A program made the translations under genes and the position numbers. The notes under the pieces were generated by a model. The model saw nothing but the letters and a program-made list of their open reading frames with translations. It made no database searches and was not told where the DNA came from. Below are positions 17,750-27,229 of a stretch of DNA of 64,000 nucleotides, in pieces. Source of the DNA: an uncultured Oscillospiraceae bacterium. GTDB taxonomy: Bacteria > Bacillota > Clostridia > Oscillospirales > Oscillospiraceae. The stretch's first letter is position 1, and the number at the start of each line of letters is the position of its first letter. The stretch lies in the NCBI GenBank assembly GCA_944385095.1, contig CALWVS010000007.1, positions 25,017 through 89,016 on the forward strand, read 5' to 3'.

Positions 17750-18403
17750 TCAAATGACCCTGCCAGATGCCTGATAGAGTAAGGCATTGCAGATGGCTGC
17801 TGCAATGGTAGAGCCGCCTTTGCGCCCCAGTGCCACAATGGCTGGTATTCCACGACTTTGACATAGATTCCAAATCCATTCTTTGCTCTCTACCACATTG
17901 ACAAAGCCAACTGGTACACCAACCACCAGAGCGGGGCGCAGCTTTTTTTGTTCTATCAGTTCTGCCATACGAATCAATGCTGTGGGTGCATTTCCTACCA
18001 CAAAAATCCCTGTTGGGTGTTTTTCTGCCCACACATCCACCGATGCTACCGCCCTTGTAGTTCCCATTTCTTTTGCTGTCTGTGCCACTTGAGGGTCTGC
18101 CATATAACAAAATTTTTCCACACCCAGTTTGGCACAAGCTCCTTTGTTCATTCCAGACAGTGCCATATTGGTATCGGTCACAATGGGACAGCCTGCCTGC
18201 AACGCCTGCACCCCTTTTTCTACTGCATCTGGTGTAAAAACCAGTGTTTTGGCAAAGTCAAAATCTGCCGCTGTGTGGATGGCACGATACACCACCCCTT
18301 GATGTTCTTTTGGAATTTGAATTCCCTGCTCTGCAAGCTCTGAGGCAATGATTCTCATACTTTCTTTTTCGATTTCCTCTGGCTTGGTATGCTGCCAGTT
18401 CAT
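17750..18403 (-). CDS. cbiC: Cobalt-precorrin-8 methylmutase
   Basis: CbiC moves a methyl group from C-11 to C-12 of cobalt-precorrin-8 to give cobyrinate. The 217-residue protein has the catalytic histidine in RAIHTAADFDFAK, the DTNMALSGMN block and the GNAPTALIRM and VGVPVGFVNVVESK motifs of the family. It overlaps the end of cbiET by four bases and is the last gene of the operon before the terminator. Confidence 0.95.
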   Translation of the reverse strand: MNWQHTKPEEIEKESMRIIASELAEQGIQIPKEHQGVVYRAIHTAADFDFAKTLVFTPDAVEKGVQALQAGCPIVTDTNMALSGMNKGACAKLGVEKFCYMADPQVAQTAKEMGTTRAVASVDVWAEKHPTGIFVVGNAPTALIRMAELIEQKKLRPALVVGVPVGFVNVVESKEWIWNLCQSRGIPAIVALGRKGGSTIAAAICNALLYQASGRVI

Positions 18404-19620
18404 GCCCGTCTCTCTCCCTTCTGTGCAGTAATAAGAAAAACAGGATTTTGCCCTATCATCATGTGGTAAGTACCCACCTGTTTGCTGTGTGAGACAGAAA
18501 TTTGGCTGACCTGGGGTTCAAACCCTCTATCGGTTAGGTCTTTCATGGCAGAAGCCAAGGTTTCCAGTGCAATGGCTGTGATACAAATATGAGCATGTGG
18601 GTTTTTCTCCAGAATGGTATCTAAAATAGAAGCAAGCTGTCCTTTGGTTCCTCCAATAAATACTCCATCTGGTACAGGTAGATTGGCAAGACAATCTGGA
18701 GCCTTCCCTTCCACCAAATTCAGGTTAAATGCCCCAAATTTCTGTCGATTTGCCTGAATCAGCCGGTGGGCAATGGGGTTGCACTCCACTGCATACACCT
18801 GCCCCCGACATGCCTGTAAGGCAAGTTCTACTGCCACAGAACCTGTGCCAGCTCCAATATCCCAATAGATACCTTGTTCCTGTACTTTTAATTTACCAAG
18901 CACCGCAGCCCGAACTTCCTGCTTGGTCATAGGCACTTCATCCCGTAAAAAAGCCTCATCCTCAATGCCCTGTGAACAGTAGGGGTAGGGGGCTTGAAAT
19001 CCCTCCACCAACAACACCGTCAAAGGGGCACAGTTTTTTTCTGCAAATTCCCATACATGACCACTGAGAATTTTTTCTTCTTCATAAGAGAGTGACTGCC
19101 CTATGGTTGCCCGCAATGTGCCCAGACCTGCATCTGTCAACACTTTACACAGGTCTCCTGCTCCACCTGCCCCACCGGTGAGAAAAAAGACTGGTTTTCC
19201 CCTCGCAGACAGAACGGCTGCCACAGGGTCACAGGACAGCCCATGCGCAGACACCACCTGCCAATCCTGCCACGGCTGCCCCAGTTTGGATGCCAGATAC
19301 TGCATACTGGAAATACCGGGAAGCACTTCTACCTCTATCCCCCGCTCCTTCAACAGTGGCAATAAGGTACGTACACCAGAATGAAAACCAGTGTCCCCAC
19401 TGTAGAGAACACATGCCGTCTGATGGGTTGTGTTGGAAAGATATTCCACAATTTCCGCCGACTTTGTGGAAACAAAACGCTCCACCCCCGGTGCCAGAGT
19501 GCATTCCTCCAACAACCGTTTTGAACCTACCAGACAATCTGCCTCTTGCAGAGCAGTCTGGGCTGCTCTAGTCAAATGGTCTGGATTTCCCAGTCCCATT
19601 CCCACCAATGTCACTTTCAT
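18400..19620 (-). CDS. Fused cobalt-precorrin-7 methyltransferase CbiE-CbiT
   Basis: The N-terminal half (about 1-200) is a tetrapyrrole methylase of the CbiE type (C5 methylation), starting MKVTLVGMGLGNPDHL. The C-terminal half (about 215-406) is CbiT, with the SAM motif DIGAGTGSVAVELAL, and does C15 methylation with C12 acetate decarboxylation. The aerobic CobL enzyme has the same fusion. The ATG at 19620 is chosen because GGGAGG precedes it; an in-frame ATG seven codons earlier has that ribosome site inside its own coding region. It follows cbiJ directly. Confidence 0.92.
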   Translation of the reverse strand: MKVTLVGMGLGNPDHLTRAAQTALQEADCLVGSKRLLEECTLAPGVERFVSTKSAEIVEYLSNTTHQTACVLYSGDTGFHSGVRTLLPLLKERGIEVEVLPGISSMQYLASKLGQPWQDWQVVSAHGLSCDPVAAVLSARGKPVFFLTGGAGGAGDLCKVLTDAGLGTLRATIGQSLSYEEEKILSGHVWEFAEKNCAPLTVLLVEGFQAPYPYCSQGIEDEAFLRDEVPMTKQEVRAAVLGKLKVQEQGIYWDIGAGTGSVAVELALQACRGQVYAVECNPIAHRLIQANRQKFGAFNLNLVEGKAPDCLANLPVPDGVFIGGTKGQLASILDTILEKNPHAHICITAIALETLASAMKDLTDRGFEPQVSQISVSHSKQVGTYHMMIGQNPVFLITAQKGERRA

Positions 19621-19621
19621 G

Positions 19622-20356
19622 TTATTTCCTCCCCTGTTCAAGCCACATCACAATCTGTTCCAATGATTCTCCTGTTTCTGCTGGTCTGCTAATCACAACA
19701 AGTTCCACTCCTGTCTGTCTTGCTGCTGCCACCTTCTCTGCAAATCCACCTGCTGCGCCACCATCTTTTGTCACCATCCATTGGATGTGATATTGTCTCA
19801 GAATTGCCTCGTTGAGTTCCTGTGAAAAGGGTCCATACAGTGCCAGAATATTTCTGGTGGGAATTTGCAGCCGCTGGCACTGTTCCAGACTTTCCTGCAC
19901 TGGCAACACTCTAGGGTAAAGGCGTGTTTTCTCCAAAGCTCCAAACGCAGCCAGCTCTTTTGCTCCAGTGGCTAACAGGATATTCCCCTCTGTGTTGCTT
20001 AGAAACTGGGCTGCCTCCTGTGCCGATGCCACTTGAACACCCTGAAACGCTCCCCCCTTCTGTCTCAACAGTCGCTTCCATGGTGTCTGTGTTCTGGCAC
20101 AGGCAGTTTCAATGTTTTGTGAGATTTCTTTTGCATAGGGATGTGTGGCATCCACACAACAGGAACACTGCTTCAGAAGTGTAACAATTTCCTCTGTGTT
20201 CTTTCTGCCCACCAAAATAGTAATGCCAGAAAGCCCTGACAGCTCCTCTGCCCCCAATGGAGTGGCAACACTGACAACGGCTGGAATGTTCTTTTCAGAA
20301 AGAATCTGAGCCAGTTCTCTCCCCTCGGTTGTCCCACCAAAAATTAAAACACTCAT
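19622..20356 (-). CDS. cbiJ: Cobalt-precorrin-6A reductase
   Basis: CbiJ (CobK) reduces the macrocycle of cobalt-precorrin-6A with a nicotinamide cofactor. The 244-residue protein opens with the FGGTTEGRELA motif and has VDATHPYAKEISQNI, the family's two clearest blocks, and a C-terminal VTKDGGAAGGFAEKV loop. It overlaps cbiH by four bases upstream and its stop touches the cbiET ribosome site downstream, so translation is coupled. Confidence 0.93.
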   Translation of the reverse strand: MSVLIFGGTTEGRELAQILSEKNIPAVVSVATPLGAEELSGLSGITILVGRKNTEEIVTLLKQCSCCVDATHPYAKEISQNIETACARTQTPWKRLLRQKGGAFQGVQVASAQEAAQFLSNTEGNILLATGAKELAAFGALEKTRLYPRVLPVQESLEQCQRLQIPTRNILALYGPFSQELNEAILRQYHIQWMVTKDGGAAGGFAEKVAAARQTGVELVVISRPAETGESLEQIVMWLEQGRK

Positions 20357-21087
20357 ATTTTTGCCTCATAGCCTCTTGGAGTGACAAGAAGCCCAGAATG
20401 TACCTGTGTGGAGGAGGAGCCAATAAACACTGTGGTAAACATATCCACCTGTTCTTCTTTCAGCTCTCCTAGTGTGAGAATTTTAGAGGTCTGCCCCTCT
20501 CTGCCAATGTTTTTCACCCAGCCACAGGGGGTTGTGTCCGGTCGATATTGCAGCAAAATTTCACATGCCCGACGCAAATGGTCTGTTCTCTTTTTGCTCA
20601 TGGGATTATAGAGACAGACTACAAAATCCCCCTGCCCTGCACAGTCCAGTCTCTTTTCAATGACCTGCCAGGGGGTCAACAAATCAGAAAGGGAGATGAC
20701 CACAAAATCGTGCATCAATGGAGCGCCCAGCACCGCTGCACCAGAGAGGGCAGCAGTTACACCGGCAATCACTTCCACTTCTACTTCTGGAAATTCTTCT
20801 GCCAACTGTAAAATGGGTCCAGCCATACCATAGACACCTGCATCCCCACTGCAAATCATGGCAGTTGTCTTGCCCTGCTCTGCCTGTTCCAGTGCCATTC
20901 TACACCGCTCCAGTTCTTTGGTCATGGGGGTGGTCAAAACTTCCTTTCCCTCTGTCCACTCCTTTGCCAATTCTATATAGGTGGTGTAACCACACAGAAC
21001 CTGGCTTTCTTCCAGTGCCTTTTTTGCCTGTGGGGTTATCTGTTCCATACTGCCAGGACCCATTCCAATTACATACAGTCGCTTCAT
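20353..21087 (-). CDS. cbiH: Cobalt-precorrin-3B C17-methyltransferase
   Basis: CbiH methylates C-17 and drives ring contraction on the anaerobic route. From ATG 21087 (GGAGG 9 nt upstream) it has 244 residues. The tetrapyrrole methylase fold is clear: VIGMGPGSMEQITPQAKKAL at the start, CSGDAGVYGMAG, the GVTAALSGAAVLGAPLMHDF block and VFIGSSSTQV near the end. The short form lacks the extra C-terminal nitrite-reductase-like domain found in some anaerobes. Confidence 0.93.
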   Translation of the reverse strand: MKRLYVIGMGPGSMEQITPQAKKALEESQVLCGYTTYIELAKEWTEGKEVLTTPMTKELERCRMALEQAEQGKTTAMICSGDAGVYGMAGPILQLAEEFPEVEVEVIAGVTAALSGAAVLGAPLMHDFVVISLSDLLTPWQVIEKRLDCAGQGDFVVCLYNPMSKKRTDHLRRACEILLQYRPDTTPCGWVKNIGREGQTSKILTLGELKEEQVDMFTTVFIGSSSTQVHSGLLVTPRGYEAKI

Positions 21088-22082
21088 TGCCAATTCCTCC
21101 AACTCAACACAGGGTCTTTTGCAGCCAGTGCCACCGTTACCCCATTCTCTGCATATTTATATACTAACAAAGTGTCTCCATTCACCATGGCTGCCCGTTC
21201 GCATACATTGTCTATTCCCGTCACCGTCTGTACAAAAGGAGAGGCTGTAAACTTCCCTTCCACTTTAGAAAGTGTTTGTGGGGAATAGGTCTCAAATGGC
21301 ACTGCCATTTCCTGACACAACTCCAAAAATCCCTGCTCCTCTGCTTTCAGGTCAATGGAACAAATCCGCTCCACACAGTCCAACACAAGCCCATGGTCTG
21401 TGATAACCTGCTGCAACACTGTTTTTAAACTATCCTTTGCTGTACCCTTTCGACAGCCCATGCCAGCCTGTATCTTTTGGGGAGAAAGCCATAGGGCTGC
21501 CTGTTCTGGCTGATACCAGTCTATCACAATCTCTGCCTGTTCCCGCTGCACACAGACAAGGTTTTGTGGGCATGTCCCTTCTATTTCCCATCTGCTCCAC
21601 CATGTCACTGGTTGCCCTGCCAGCAGTTTTGAGGAAACGGTCACAATTTTCTCTGGGTTGACCACCTTCAACCCCTGCCTCCTTGCCCACTGGTCTACCG
21701 AAAAAACATGGTTCACATCGGTGGCGGTGGTAATCACTGGTATTGCAGAAATAAGAGTTGCCACCTGCCGTGACAGGTCATTGGCTCCCCCCAAATGCCC
21801 TGATAAAATGGGAATCACAAACTGCCCCTTTTCATCCAGCACCAGCACAGCAGGGTCTTTGCTTTTATGCTGTATATAGGGTGCAATGGCTCGCACGGCA
21901 ATTCCAGCCGCTCCCACAAAAATCAGCCCTTCTGCCCGTTGAAAGGCACGTTTTGCCCAATCCTCCACCCGTAAATTCTCTCTGGTACACTGGGCATCAT
22001 GCCCCTGTTCCTGCAAGCGCTGGGAGAGATGGGCTGCCAAAGCATTGCCCTGTCTTGTAAATGCAATCAGCTCCAGCTTCAT
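21084..22082 (-). CDS. cbiG: Cobalt-precorrin-5A hydrolase
   Basis: CbiG opens the delta-lactone of cobalt-precorrin-5A and releases acetaldehyde, a step found only on the anaerobic path. The 332-residue protein has the usual three parts: an N-terminal domain (FVGAAGIAVRAIAPYIQHKSKDPAV), a variable middle and a C-terminal domain beginning GMGCRKGT. It overlaps cbiF upstream and cbiH downstream by four bases each. Confidence 0.92.
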   Translation of the reverse strand: MKLELIAFTRQGNALAAHLSQRLQEQGHDAQCTRENLRVEDWAKRAFQRAEGLIFVGAAGIAVRAIAPYIQHKSKDPAVLVLDEKGQFVIPILSGHLGGANDLSRQVATLISAIPVITTATDVNHVFSVDQWARRQGLKVVNPEKIVTVSSKLLAGQPVTWWSRWEIEGTCPQNLVCVQREQAEIVIDWYQPEQAALWLSPQKIQAGMGCRKGTAKDSLKTVLQQVITDHGLVLDCVERICSIDLKAEEQGFLELCQEMAVPFETYSPQTLSKVEGKFTASPFVQTVTGIDNVCERAAMVNGDTLLVYKYAENGVTVALAAKDPVLSWRNWQ

Positions 22083-22840
22083 AGGGAGCCATCCCCTTTT
22101 CGAAATTCTGTGGTAAATCCGGGGTGATACAGTTTACTCCGCTCATAGGTATGGTTTAAAAAGTCTCCTACCAACACCAATGCAGTTTTGGATATGCCAT
22201 ATTCCTGCCCAGTCTGTGCCAGCGTTCCAATCGTACACCGCACCACCTGTTCTTCTGGCCATGTGGCTTTGTAGACCAGTGCTGCTGGGGTGTCCTTTTC
22301 ATATGCCCCTTTTAACAGTTCTCTGGAAAGTCCCTCCAACATACCGGCTGAAAGAAAAATAACCATGGTTGCCCCATGTGCTGCCAATGAGGCAATACTT
22401 TCCCTCTCTGGCACAGGTGTCCTGCCTGCCATACGGGTAATGATGACCGATTGGCTCACACCTGGCAAGGTGTACTCCTCTCCAGCGGCTGCGGCTGCCC
22501 CACAAAAAGAGGAGACCCCTGGGGTAATGTCCCATGGAATTTGTTTTTCATTCAGGCAGTCAATCTGTTCCCGAATGGCCCCATAGAGACTGGGGTCCCC
22601 TGTGTGCAGACGTACCACTGTCTTTCCAGCCTGATGGTGCTGTTCCACCACCTCTATCACCTGTTCTAAAGTCATATGGGCACTGTTATAAATGGGCACG
22701 CCCTCACGTACCAGCCCCAACAGGGCAGGATTGACCAGACTACCTGCATAGATCACACAGTCAGCCTGTTTGAGCAGTTCTGCCCCTCTGAGTGTGATTA
22801 AGTCAGGCGCGCCAGAGCCTGCCCCCACAAAATGTACCAT
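22079..22840 (-). CDS. cbiF: Cobalt-precorrin-4 C11-methyltransferase
   Basis: CbiF methylates C-11 of cobalt-precorrin-4. The 253-residue protein starts MVHFVGAGSGAPDLITLRGA, typical of CbiF/CobM, and has RLHTGDPSLYGAIREQ (the GDxxxYG motif) and the GVSSFCGAAAAAGEEYTLPG block. Start and length fit the family. It overlaps cbiG by four bases. Confidence 0.95.
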   Translation of the reverse strand: MVHFVGAGSGAPDLITLRGAELLKQADCVIYAGSLVNPALLGLVREGVPIYNSAHMTLEQVIEVVEQHHQAGKTVVRLHTGDPSLYGAIREQIDCLNEKQIPWDITPGVSSFCGAAAAAGEEYTLPGVSQSVIITRMAGRTPVPERESIASLAAHGATMVIFLSAGMLEGLSRELLKGAYEKDTPAALVYKATWPEEQVVRCTIGTLAQTGQEYGISKTALVLVGDFLNHTYERSKLYHPGFTTEFRKGDGSL

Positions 22841-22855
22841 CTTCCAACACTCCCC

Positions 22856-23551
22856 TTATGAAATGACAATGGTTGTGAAATAACCACTGGACTGCGGTTT
22901 TTCCTCCAATGTCTTGAAAATACGTTCCCCTTCCAGTCCACAGTTTTCCACCATGCCAGCATGAGCCAGCAACTCATGTTCTTCCAGTGTTTCCAGTAAT
23001 TTAGGGTAGTTCTTTCCTGCTTTCATGAGGATTTTGGTGCCTGTTGAATGAAGCCCATCTTCAAACTGTTCCCCACCACCGGGCAAAATGTGTAATGGCT
23101 CATTCATGGTGGTCAGGCTACGATTGAGACGGGCTGCCACAGCGCAAAAACTGGGGACACCGGGAATCATCTCACAGCAAAACCCCTCCGCTTTCAAAAG
23201 CTCCATCAAATAACAGTAGGTAGAGAAAATAGACACATCCCCTAAAATTGCCATTGCCACATCCTGTCCCTGCTCTAAATAGGCTTTTACCTGTTCGGCT
23301 GCCTTCTGGTGGGCTTCCTGCTGTTTCTGTTTGTCTCTGGACATGGTAAAAAACAGGGGAAGCAGGGTTTTTCCTTCCAAATTTGCCGCCTGTTTTGCAA
23401 TGTTCAGTGCGGTCATCTCACCAGAAGCAGTTTGAGGAGCTGCCAGCACAGGGCAGTGCTCCAAAACACGCACCGCCTTTAGTGTCATCAGTTCTGGGTC
23501 TCCTGGACCTACTCCCACTCCATAAAAAATGCCTAATGTTTTTTGTTCCAT
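22856..23551 (-). CDS. cbiL: Cobalt-precorrin-2 C20-methyltransferase
   Basis: CbiL methylates C-20 of cobalt-sirohydrochlorin, the first methylation after metal insertion. The 231-residue protein shows YGVGVGPGDPELMTLKAVRVL, the LGDVSIFSTYCYL motif and the IPGVPSFCAVAARL block of the family. The ATG at 23551 has AAAGGAG ten bases upstream and overlaps the last codons of cbiD. Confidence 0.94.
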   Translation of the reverse strand: MEQKTLGIFYGVGVGPGDPELMTLKAVRVLEHCPVLAAPQTASGEMTALNIAKQAANLEGKTLLPLFFTMSRDKQKQQEAHQKAAEQVKAYLEQGQDVAMAILGDVSIFSTYCYLMELLKAEGFCCEMIPGVPSFCAVAARLNRSLTTMNEPLHILPGGGEQFEDGLHSTGTKILMKAGKNYPKLLETLEEHELLAHAGMVENCGLEGERIFKTLEEKPQSSGYFTTIVIS

Positions 23552-24678
23552 CGGTTTAAAATCTCCTTTGCACCTTCTGTCTGTCCCAAATAGCCAAACT
23601 GATTGCTAAATAAAATCGCTCCCACTGCCACATCCTGTCCCACACGTCGGCTGAGGTGTGTCTGTATTGCCATCAACAAAGAGTCAAGCACTGCCTCTTT
23701 CAGTTGGTGTTCCTCCAAAATTTCAAGGCATCGGTCCGCAGTGGCACTGTCCATCAACGCCTTTGCTGTCTGCTGAGATGCACCACACAGGGCTGCATGG
23801 GCACAAAACAGCTCCGCCCGTCCATCTGCCCATCTGGAGTGGGTGTTCATAATGCCGCCTGCCAGTTTCACAAACTTTCCAATATGCCCCACCAGCAAAA
23901 TTTCCTCAAATCCTTCTAATTTTGACAAATCCAATGACTCACCCACAAAATTAGAGCATTTTACATGGGGAATTCCAGCAGGAATACAAACGGCTCCACT
24001 TTTTAAGAAATCTGTCCCATAGTTGCCCGGGGTCAGTACCAGCCGTTTTTCTCCCTGTACTGCTCCCTGTCGCAATTCCAGCGCAATGGTATCAACAATG
24101 GCTTGTACACTCATAGGCTCTACAATCCCTGACGTTCCCAAAATGGAAATGCCACCTACAATCCCCATATGGGGATTGTAGGTTTTCTTTGCCACCTGTT
24201 CTCCATCCGGCACTGAAATGGTTATAACCAGACCACCTTCATATCCCAACTCGTCACAAACTGTATGCACTGCATCTATTATCATCTGTCTTGGTACATG
24301 GTTGATGGCATAAGCCCCCACTGGCTGATCCAGCCCTGGTTTTGTCACCTTTCCTACCCCTGCACCGCCTTGTATGGTCAGTTCTCTGTGTGGGCTGTAT
24401 GCCACCTGAGCCACAATCAGCAGACCATGTGTGGCGTCCTGGTCATCCCCACCATCTTTGACTACCCCACAGACAGCTTGTTTCTGTTCCAATTTTGCAT
24501 ACTGAACTGGAACCTGCACCACAATTCCCTTGGGCGTTTTCAAGGAAACAACTTTTGGGGCAGTTCCAGTCAGCAAAAAACGGCTCGCAGCTCCAGCGGC
24601 AAGGGCTGCACAAGTGCCTGTGGTATACCCACAGCGCAGCTTTTTCCCATCTGCATAGATGTACTGTTCAAATGCCAT
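23533..24678 (-). CDS. cbiD: Cobalt-precorrin-5B C1-methyltransferase
   Basis: CbiD methylates C-1 on the anaerobic route and is unrelated to the other methylases. The protein (381 residues from ATG 24678) has the diagnostic LRCGYTTGTCAALAA start, DGGDDQDATHG, ITISVPDGEQVAKKT and LVGHIGKFVKLAGG motifs. Together with CbiG and CbiK it marks the oxygen-independent pathway. A GTG two codons upstream is a possible alternative start. It overlaps the end of cbiK. Confidence 0.95.
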   Translation of the reverse strand: MAFEQYIYADGKKLRCGYTTGTCAALAAGAASRFLLTGTAPKVVSLKTPKGIVVQVPVQYAKLEQKQAVCGVVKDGGDDQDATHGLLIVAQVAYSPHRELTIQGGAGVGKVTKPGLDQPVGAYAINHVPRQMIIDAVHTVCDELGYEGGLVITISVPDGEQVAKKTYNPHMGIVGGISILGTSGIVEPMSVQAIVDTIALELRQGAVQGEKRLVLTPGNYGTDFLKSGAVCIPAGIPHVKCSNFVGESLDLSKLEGFEEILLVGHIGKFVKLAGGIMNTHSRWADGRAELFCAHAALCGASQQTAKALMDSATADRCLEILEEHQLKEAVLDSLLMAIQTHLSRRVGQDVAVGAILFSNQFGYLGQTEGAKEILNRWNKKH

Positions 24679-25456
24679 GTTCACTATCTATCAGGTGTTT
24701 CAATCTGTCTGCATAGAGCTGTTGAATTTCTGGCAATGCCCCTAAGCCTTGAAACACAGCTTTCACTGCAAAGCCAGCCTGTTCCAGTTGGGATTTCCAA
24801 CTATCTTTTTGCTCCCCAGCCATATCTTCTATGGCGTGGGTTCCTGCTACCAGCATCAGTGGAAGCAGTGTAATTTGTTTTGGCTGTTCTCTCTGAAGCA
24901 CAGAGAAAACTGCCTCAAAATCTGGGTATCCCTCCACTGTACCCACCAATAAATCGGTGCGCCCTGCCAGATGCAGTACCCCCTGTAACGCAGGATAGAC
25001 CAGATTTCCCTGATGCTCGCTGCCATGCCCCAGTAAAACTGTCATTTCTCCCTCTCGTCTGGGGATATGCTCTATCAATACCTGTGCAAGCTGCTGCACC
25101 TGCTGGGTATTTGCCATCAAAGGCTGTGCATAGACAATCTGTTCAAACCGATGCCCATAGTCCATCAGACTTTCCTGAATTTTATCATACTCATATCCAG
25201 GCAGTAGGTGGGTGGGTAACACATAGAGAAACTGAACTCTCTGTTCTGCCAGCTTCTCCATTGCCTCCTCTAAACTAGGAATCTGAATTCCTCGTTTTGC
25301 TAAGATTTTTCTGATGGTTGGGCTTGTGTAGGCACTGACCATAGGGCAGTCTGAAACTTGTTGGCGCAAATAATGCTCTACTGCACCAATTTCCTCCTGC
25401 CTTGCCCGCTCCACAGCAGTACCAAAACTCACTACAATCACTGCCTTTTTCATCAT
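24668..25456 (-). CDS. cbiK: Anaerobic sirohydrochlorin cobaltochelatase
   Basis: CbiK inserts cobalt into sirohydrochlorin early in the pathway. The ATG at 25456 follows AAAGGAAC and gives about 262 residues, the CbiK length (CbiX is shorter). The two metal-site histidines fit GHGSEHQGN (about residue 140) and VAGTHAIEDMAG (about residue 200). The upstream in-frame extension lacks a ribosome site. It stands directly after the importer genes, so cobalt handling and ring synthesis are read together. Confidence 0.92.
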   Translation of the reverse strand: MMKKAVIVVSFGTAVERARQEEIGAVEHYLRQQVSDCPMVSAYTSPTIRKILAKRGIQIPSLEEAMEKLAEQRVQFLYVLPTHLLPGYEYDKIQESLMDYGHRFEQIVYAQPLMANTQQVQQLAQVLIEHIPRREGEMTVLLGHGSEHQGNLVYPALQGVLHLAGRTDLLVGTVEGYPDFEAVFSVLQREQPKQITLLPLMLVAGTHAIEDMAGEQKDSWKSQLEQAGFAVKAVFQGLGALPEIQQLYADRLKHLIDSEHGI

Positions 25457-25475
25457 CACAGTTCCTTTCCATAGT

Positions 25476-26243
25476 TCAACATTCTCTTGTAAATAAATAC
25501 TGTACCTGTCCATTGTCTAACGTGACACAATGGGAAATTACACCAAACACCCTGTCCAGCACCTTACTCTCATAGACCTGCTGTGGACTGCCCATCCCCA
25601 TCAACTGTCCCTGATTCATCACCACAATGGTATCTGCGCAACCCAGTGCCAAATTCAGGTCGTGGAGCACCATAATCACTTCTTTTCCCCTCTGTGCCAG
25701 CTTTTTTGCCAGATGAGCAAGCTCCAGTTGATGATTGATGTCTAAATATGTGGTTGGTTCATCCAACAAAAGAATGGGGGTATCCTGTGCCATTGCCATT
25801 GCCAGATAAACTTTCTGACGCTGCCCTCCAGACAGTTGGGAGACAGACAATTCTGACAATTCCAACACCCCTGTCTGTCTCATGGCTTTTTCTGCAATCT
25901 TCCGATCTTCGGTAGAGTACCGCCGTGGATAGCCCAAATAGGGGAATCGTCCATGGAGTACCAGCGACCCAACCCCAATTTCAGGCACAGGGCGAACCTG
26001 AGGCAAAAGTGCAACTTTTTTTGCAAACTCTCGATTGCTCCAACCAGCAGTATCTGCCCCATCAATCACAACATTTCCTTGTCTCGGCTCCAGAAGCCGT
26101 GCTGCCACACGCAACAGGGTGGATTTTCCACAGCCGTTTGGTCCTACCAAAACAGTTACTTTTCCCGATTCAAAGCACAGAGAGACATTCTTTACCACAT
26201 CTTTTGTGCCATAGCCTGCGGTAATATGGTTCAGTTCCATCAT
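25476..26243 (-). CDS. ABC transporter ATP-binding protein, FecE/BtuD type
   Basis: The 255-residue ATPase powers the importer encoded just upstream. Visible are Walker A GPNGCGKST (about 34-42), the Q-loop, the signature LSGGQRQ, Walker B ILLLDEPT and the H-loop in MVLHDLNLAL. The family serves cobalamin, haem and iron-siderophore uptake. Location at the head of the cobalamin operon favours cobalamin, cobinamide or another corrinoid, but this is inference. It overlaps the permease gene by four bases. Confidence 0.9.
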   Translation of the reverse strand: MMELNHITAGYGTKDVVKNVSLCFESGKVTVLVGPNGCGKSTLLRVAARLLEPRQGNVVIDGADTAGWSNREFAKKVALLPQVRPVPEIGVGSLVLHGRFPYLGYPRRYSTEDRKIAEKAMRQTGVLELSELSVSQLSGGQRQKVYLAMAMAQDTPILLLDEPTTYLDINHQLELAHLAKKLAQRGKEVIMVLHDLNLALGCADTIVVMNQGQLMGMGSPQQVYESKVLDRVFGVISHCVTLDNGQVQYLFTREC

Positions 26244-27229
26244 GGTCGTCTGCCTCCCCTCTGATGAAAGAGCAGCCAGAGGAAAAATGGACCACCCAAC
26301 ACAGACAATAGAATCCCCACTGGCAATTCATAGGGAGTAAACAATACCCGACCCAAAAGGTCACACACAGTCACCAACAATGCCCCCATCAACATGGAAG
26401 CCAGAATCAAATACTTATGTTGATTACCCACCAGAAAACGGGCAGCATGGGGAACCATCAGCCCCACAAAGCCCACAAGCCCTGCAAAACTCACCGCAGC
26501 ACCACACAGAATAGCTGCCAAAATGAGTAAAAATCCCCTTGTCAGCTTTGTAGACAATCCCACCGACTGTGCCACTTCATCGCCCAATGTCAGCAAATCA
26601 AGTTCATAACTCAGCGCAAGCGCTGCCACAGTTGCCAGTATGGTCAGGACAGCAGGAACAGACAGTGCCTTTGTGGTCACACCTGCCAGCCGTCCCACCA
26701 TAAAGGCATTGGCTCCCAATGCTGCCTCTGGGAACAGGATGGACACTCCATCAATGGCTGCGGATAGGATACTACTGATGGCTACCCCTGCCAAAATCAA
26801 GGTCATTCGGCTGGCTCCTGTTTTGCGTGCCAGCGTATAGACCAATGTACATGCCCCCAGTGCCCCAAAAAAGGCTGCAATGGGTACTGCAATCATGGAA
26901 GCTGGAAGAAACGCAGAGCATAAAATGGCTCCCAATCCTGCCCCTGAGTTCACACCAATAATATTAGGTCCTGCCAGTGGATTACCCAGCACACCCTGAA
27001 TGATGACACCACCCACAGCCAGCGCACAGCCACACACCAGAGCAGCCAACATACGCGGGAGGCGGGCATACATAATGATGTTATAGCTGGACCCACTTCC
27101 ACCACCAGTCAACACTTTTAAAATCTCTGATATGGGCAAATAGGTAGAACCAAAACTCATACTCAATAGGGCTGCTGCTATGGTCAACAGCAGCAGCCCA
27201 CATAAAATACCTGTTTTATGCTGTCTCAT
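26240..27229 (-). CDS. ABC transporter permease, FecCD/BtuC family
   Basis: The protein (about 329 residues) has around ten membrane helices and the family blocks RLPRMLAALVCGCALAVGG, GNPLAGPNIIGVNSGAGLGA and GLVGFVGLMVPHAAR, the last forming the coupling region with the ATPase. The ATG at 27229 overlaps the binding-protein stop with GGAG close upstream; ATG 27238 is an equal alternative. It forms the membrane channel of the corrinoid or metal-chelate importer. Confidence 0.9.
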   Translation of the reverse strand: MRQHKTGILCGLLLLTIAAALLSMSFGSTYLPISEILKVLTGGGSGSSYNIIMYARLPRMLAALVCGCALAVGGVIIQGVLGNPLAGPNIIGVNSGAGLGAILCSAFLPASMIAVPIAAFFGALGACTLVYTLARKTGASRMTLILAGVAISSILSAAIDGVSILFPEAALGANAFMVGRLAGVTTKALSVPAVLTILATVAALALSYELDLLTLGDEVAQSVGLSTKLTRGFLLILAAILCGAAVSFAGLVGFVGLMVPHAARFLVGNQHKYLILASMLMGALLVTVCDLLGRVLFTPYELPVGILLSVLGGPFFLWLLFHQRGGRRP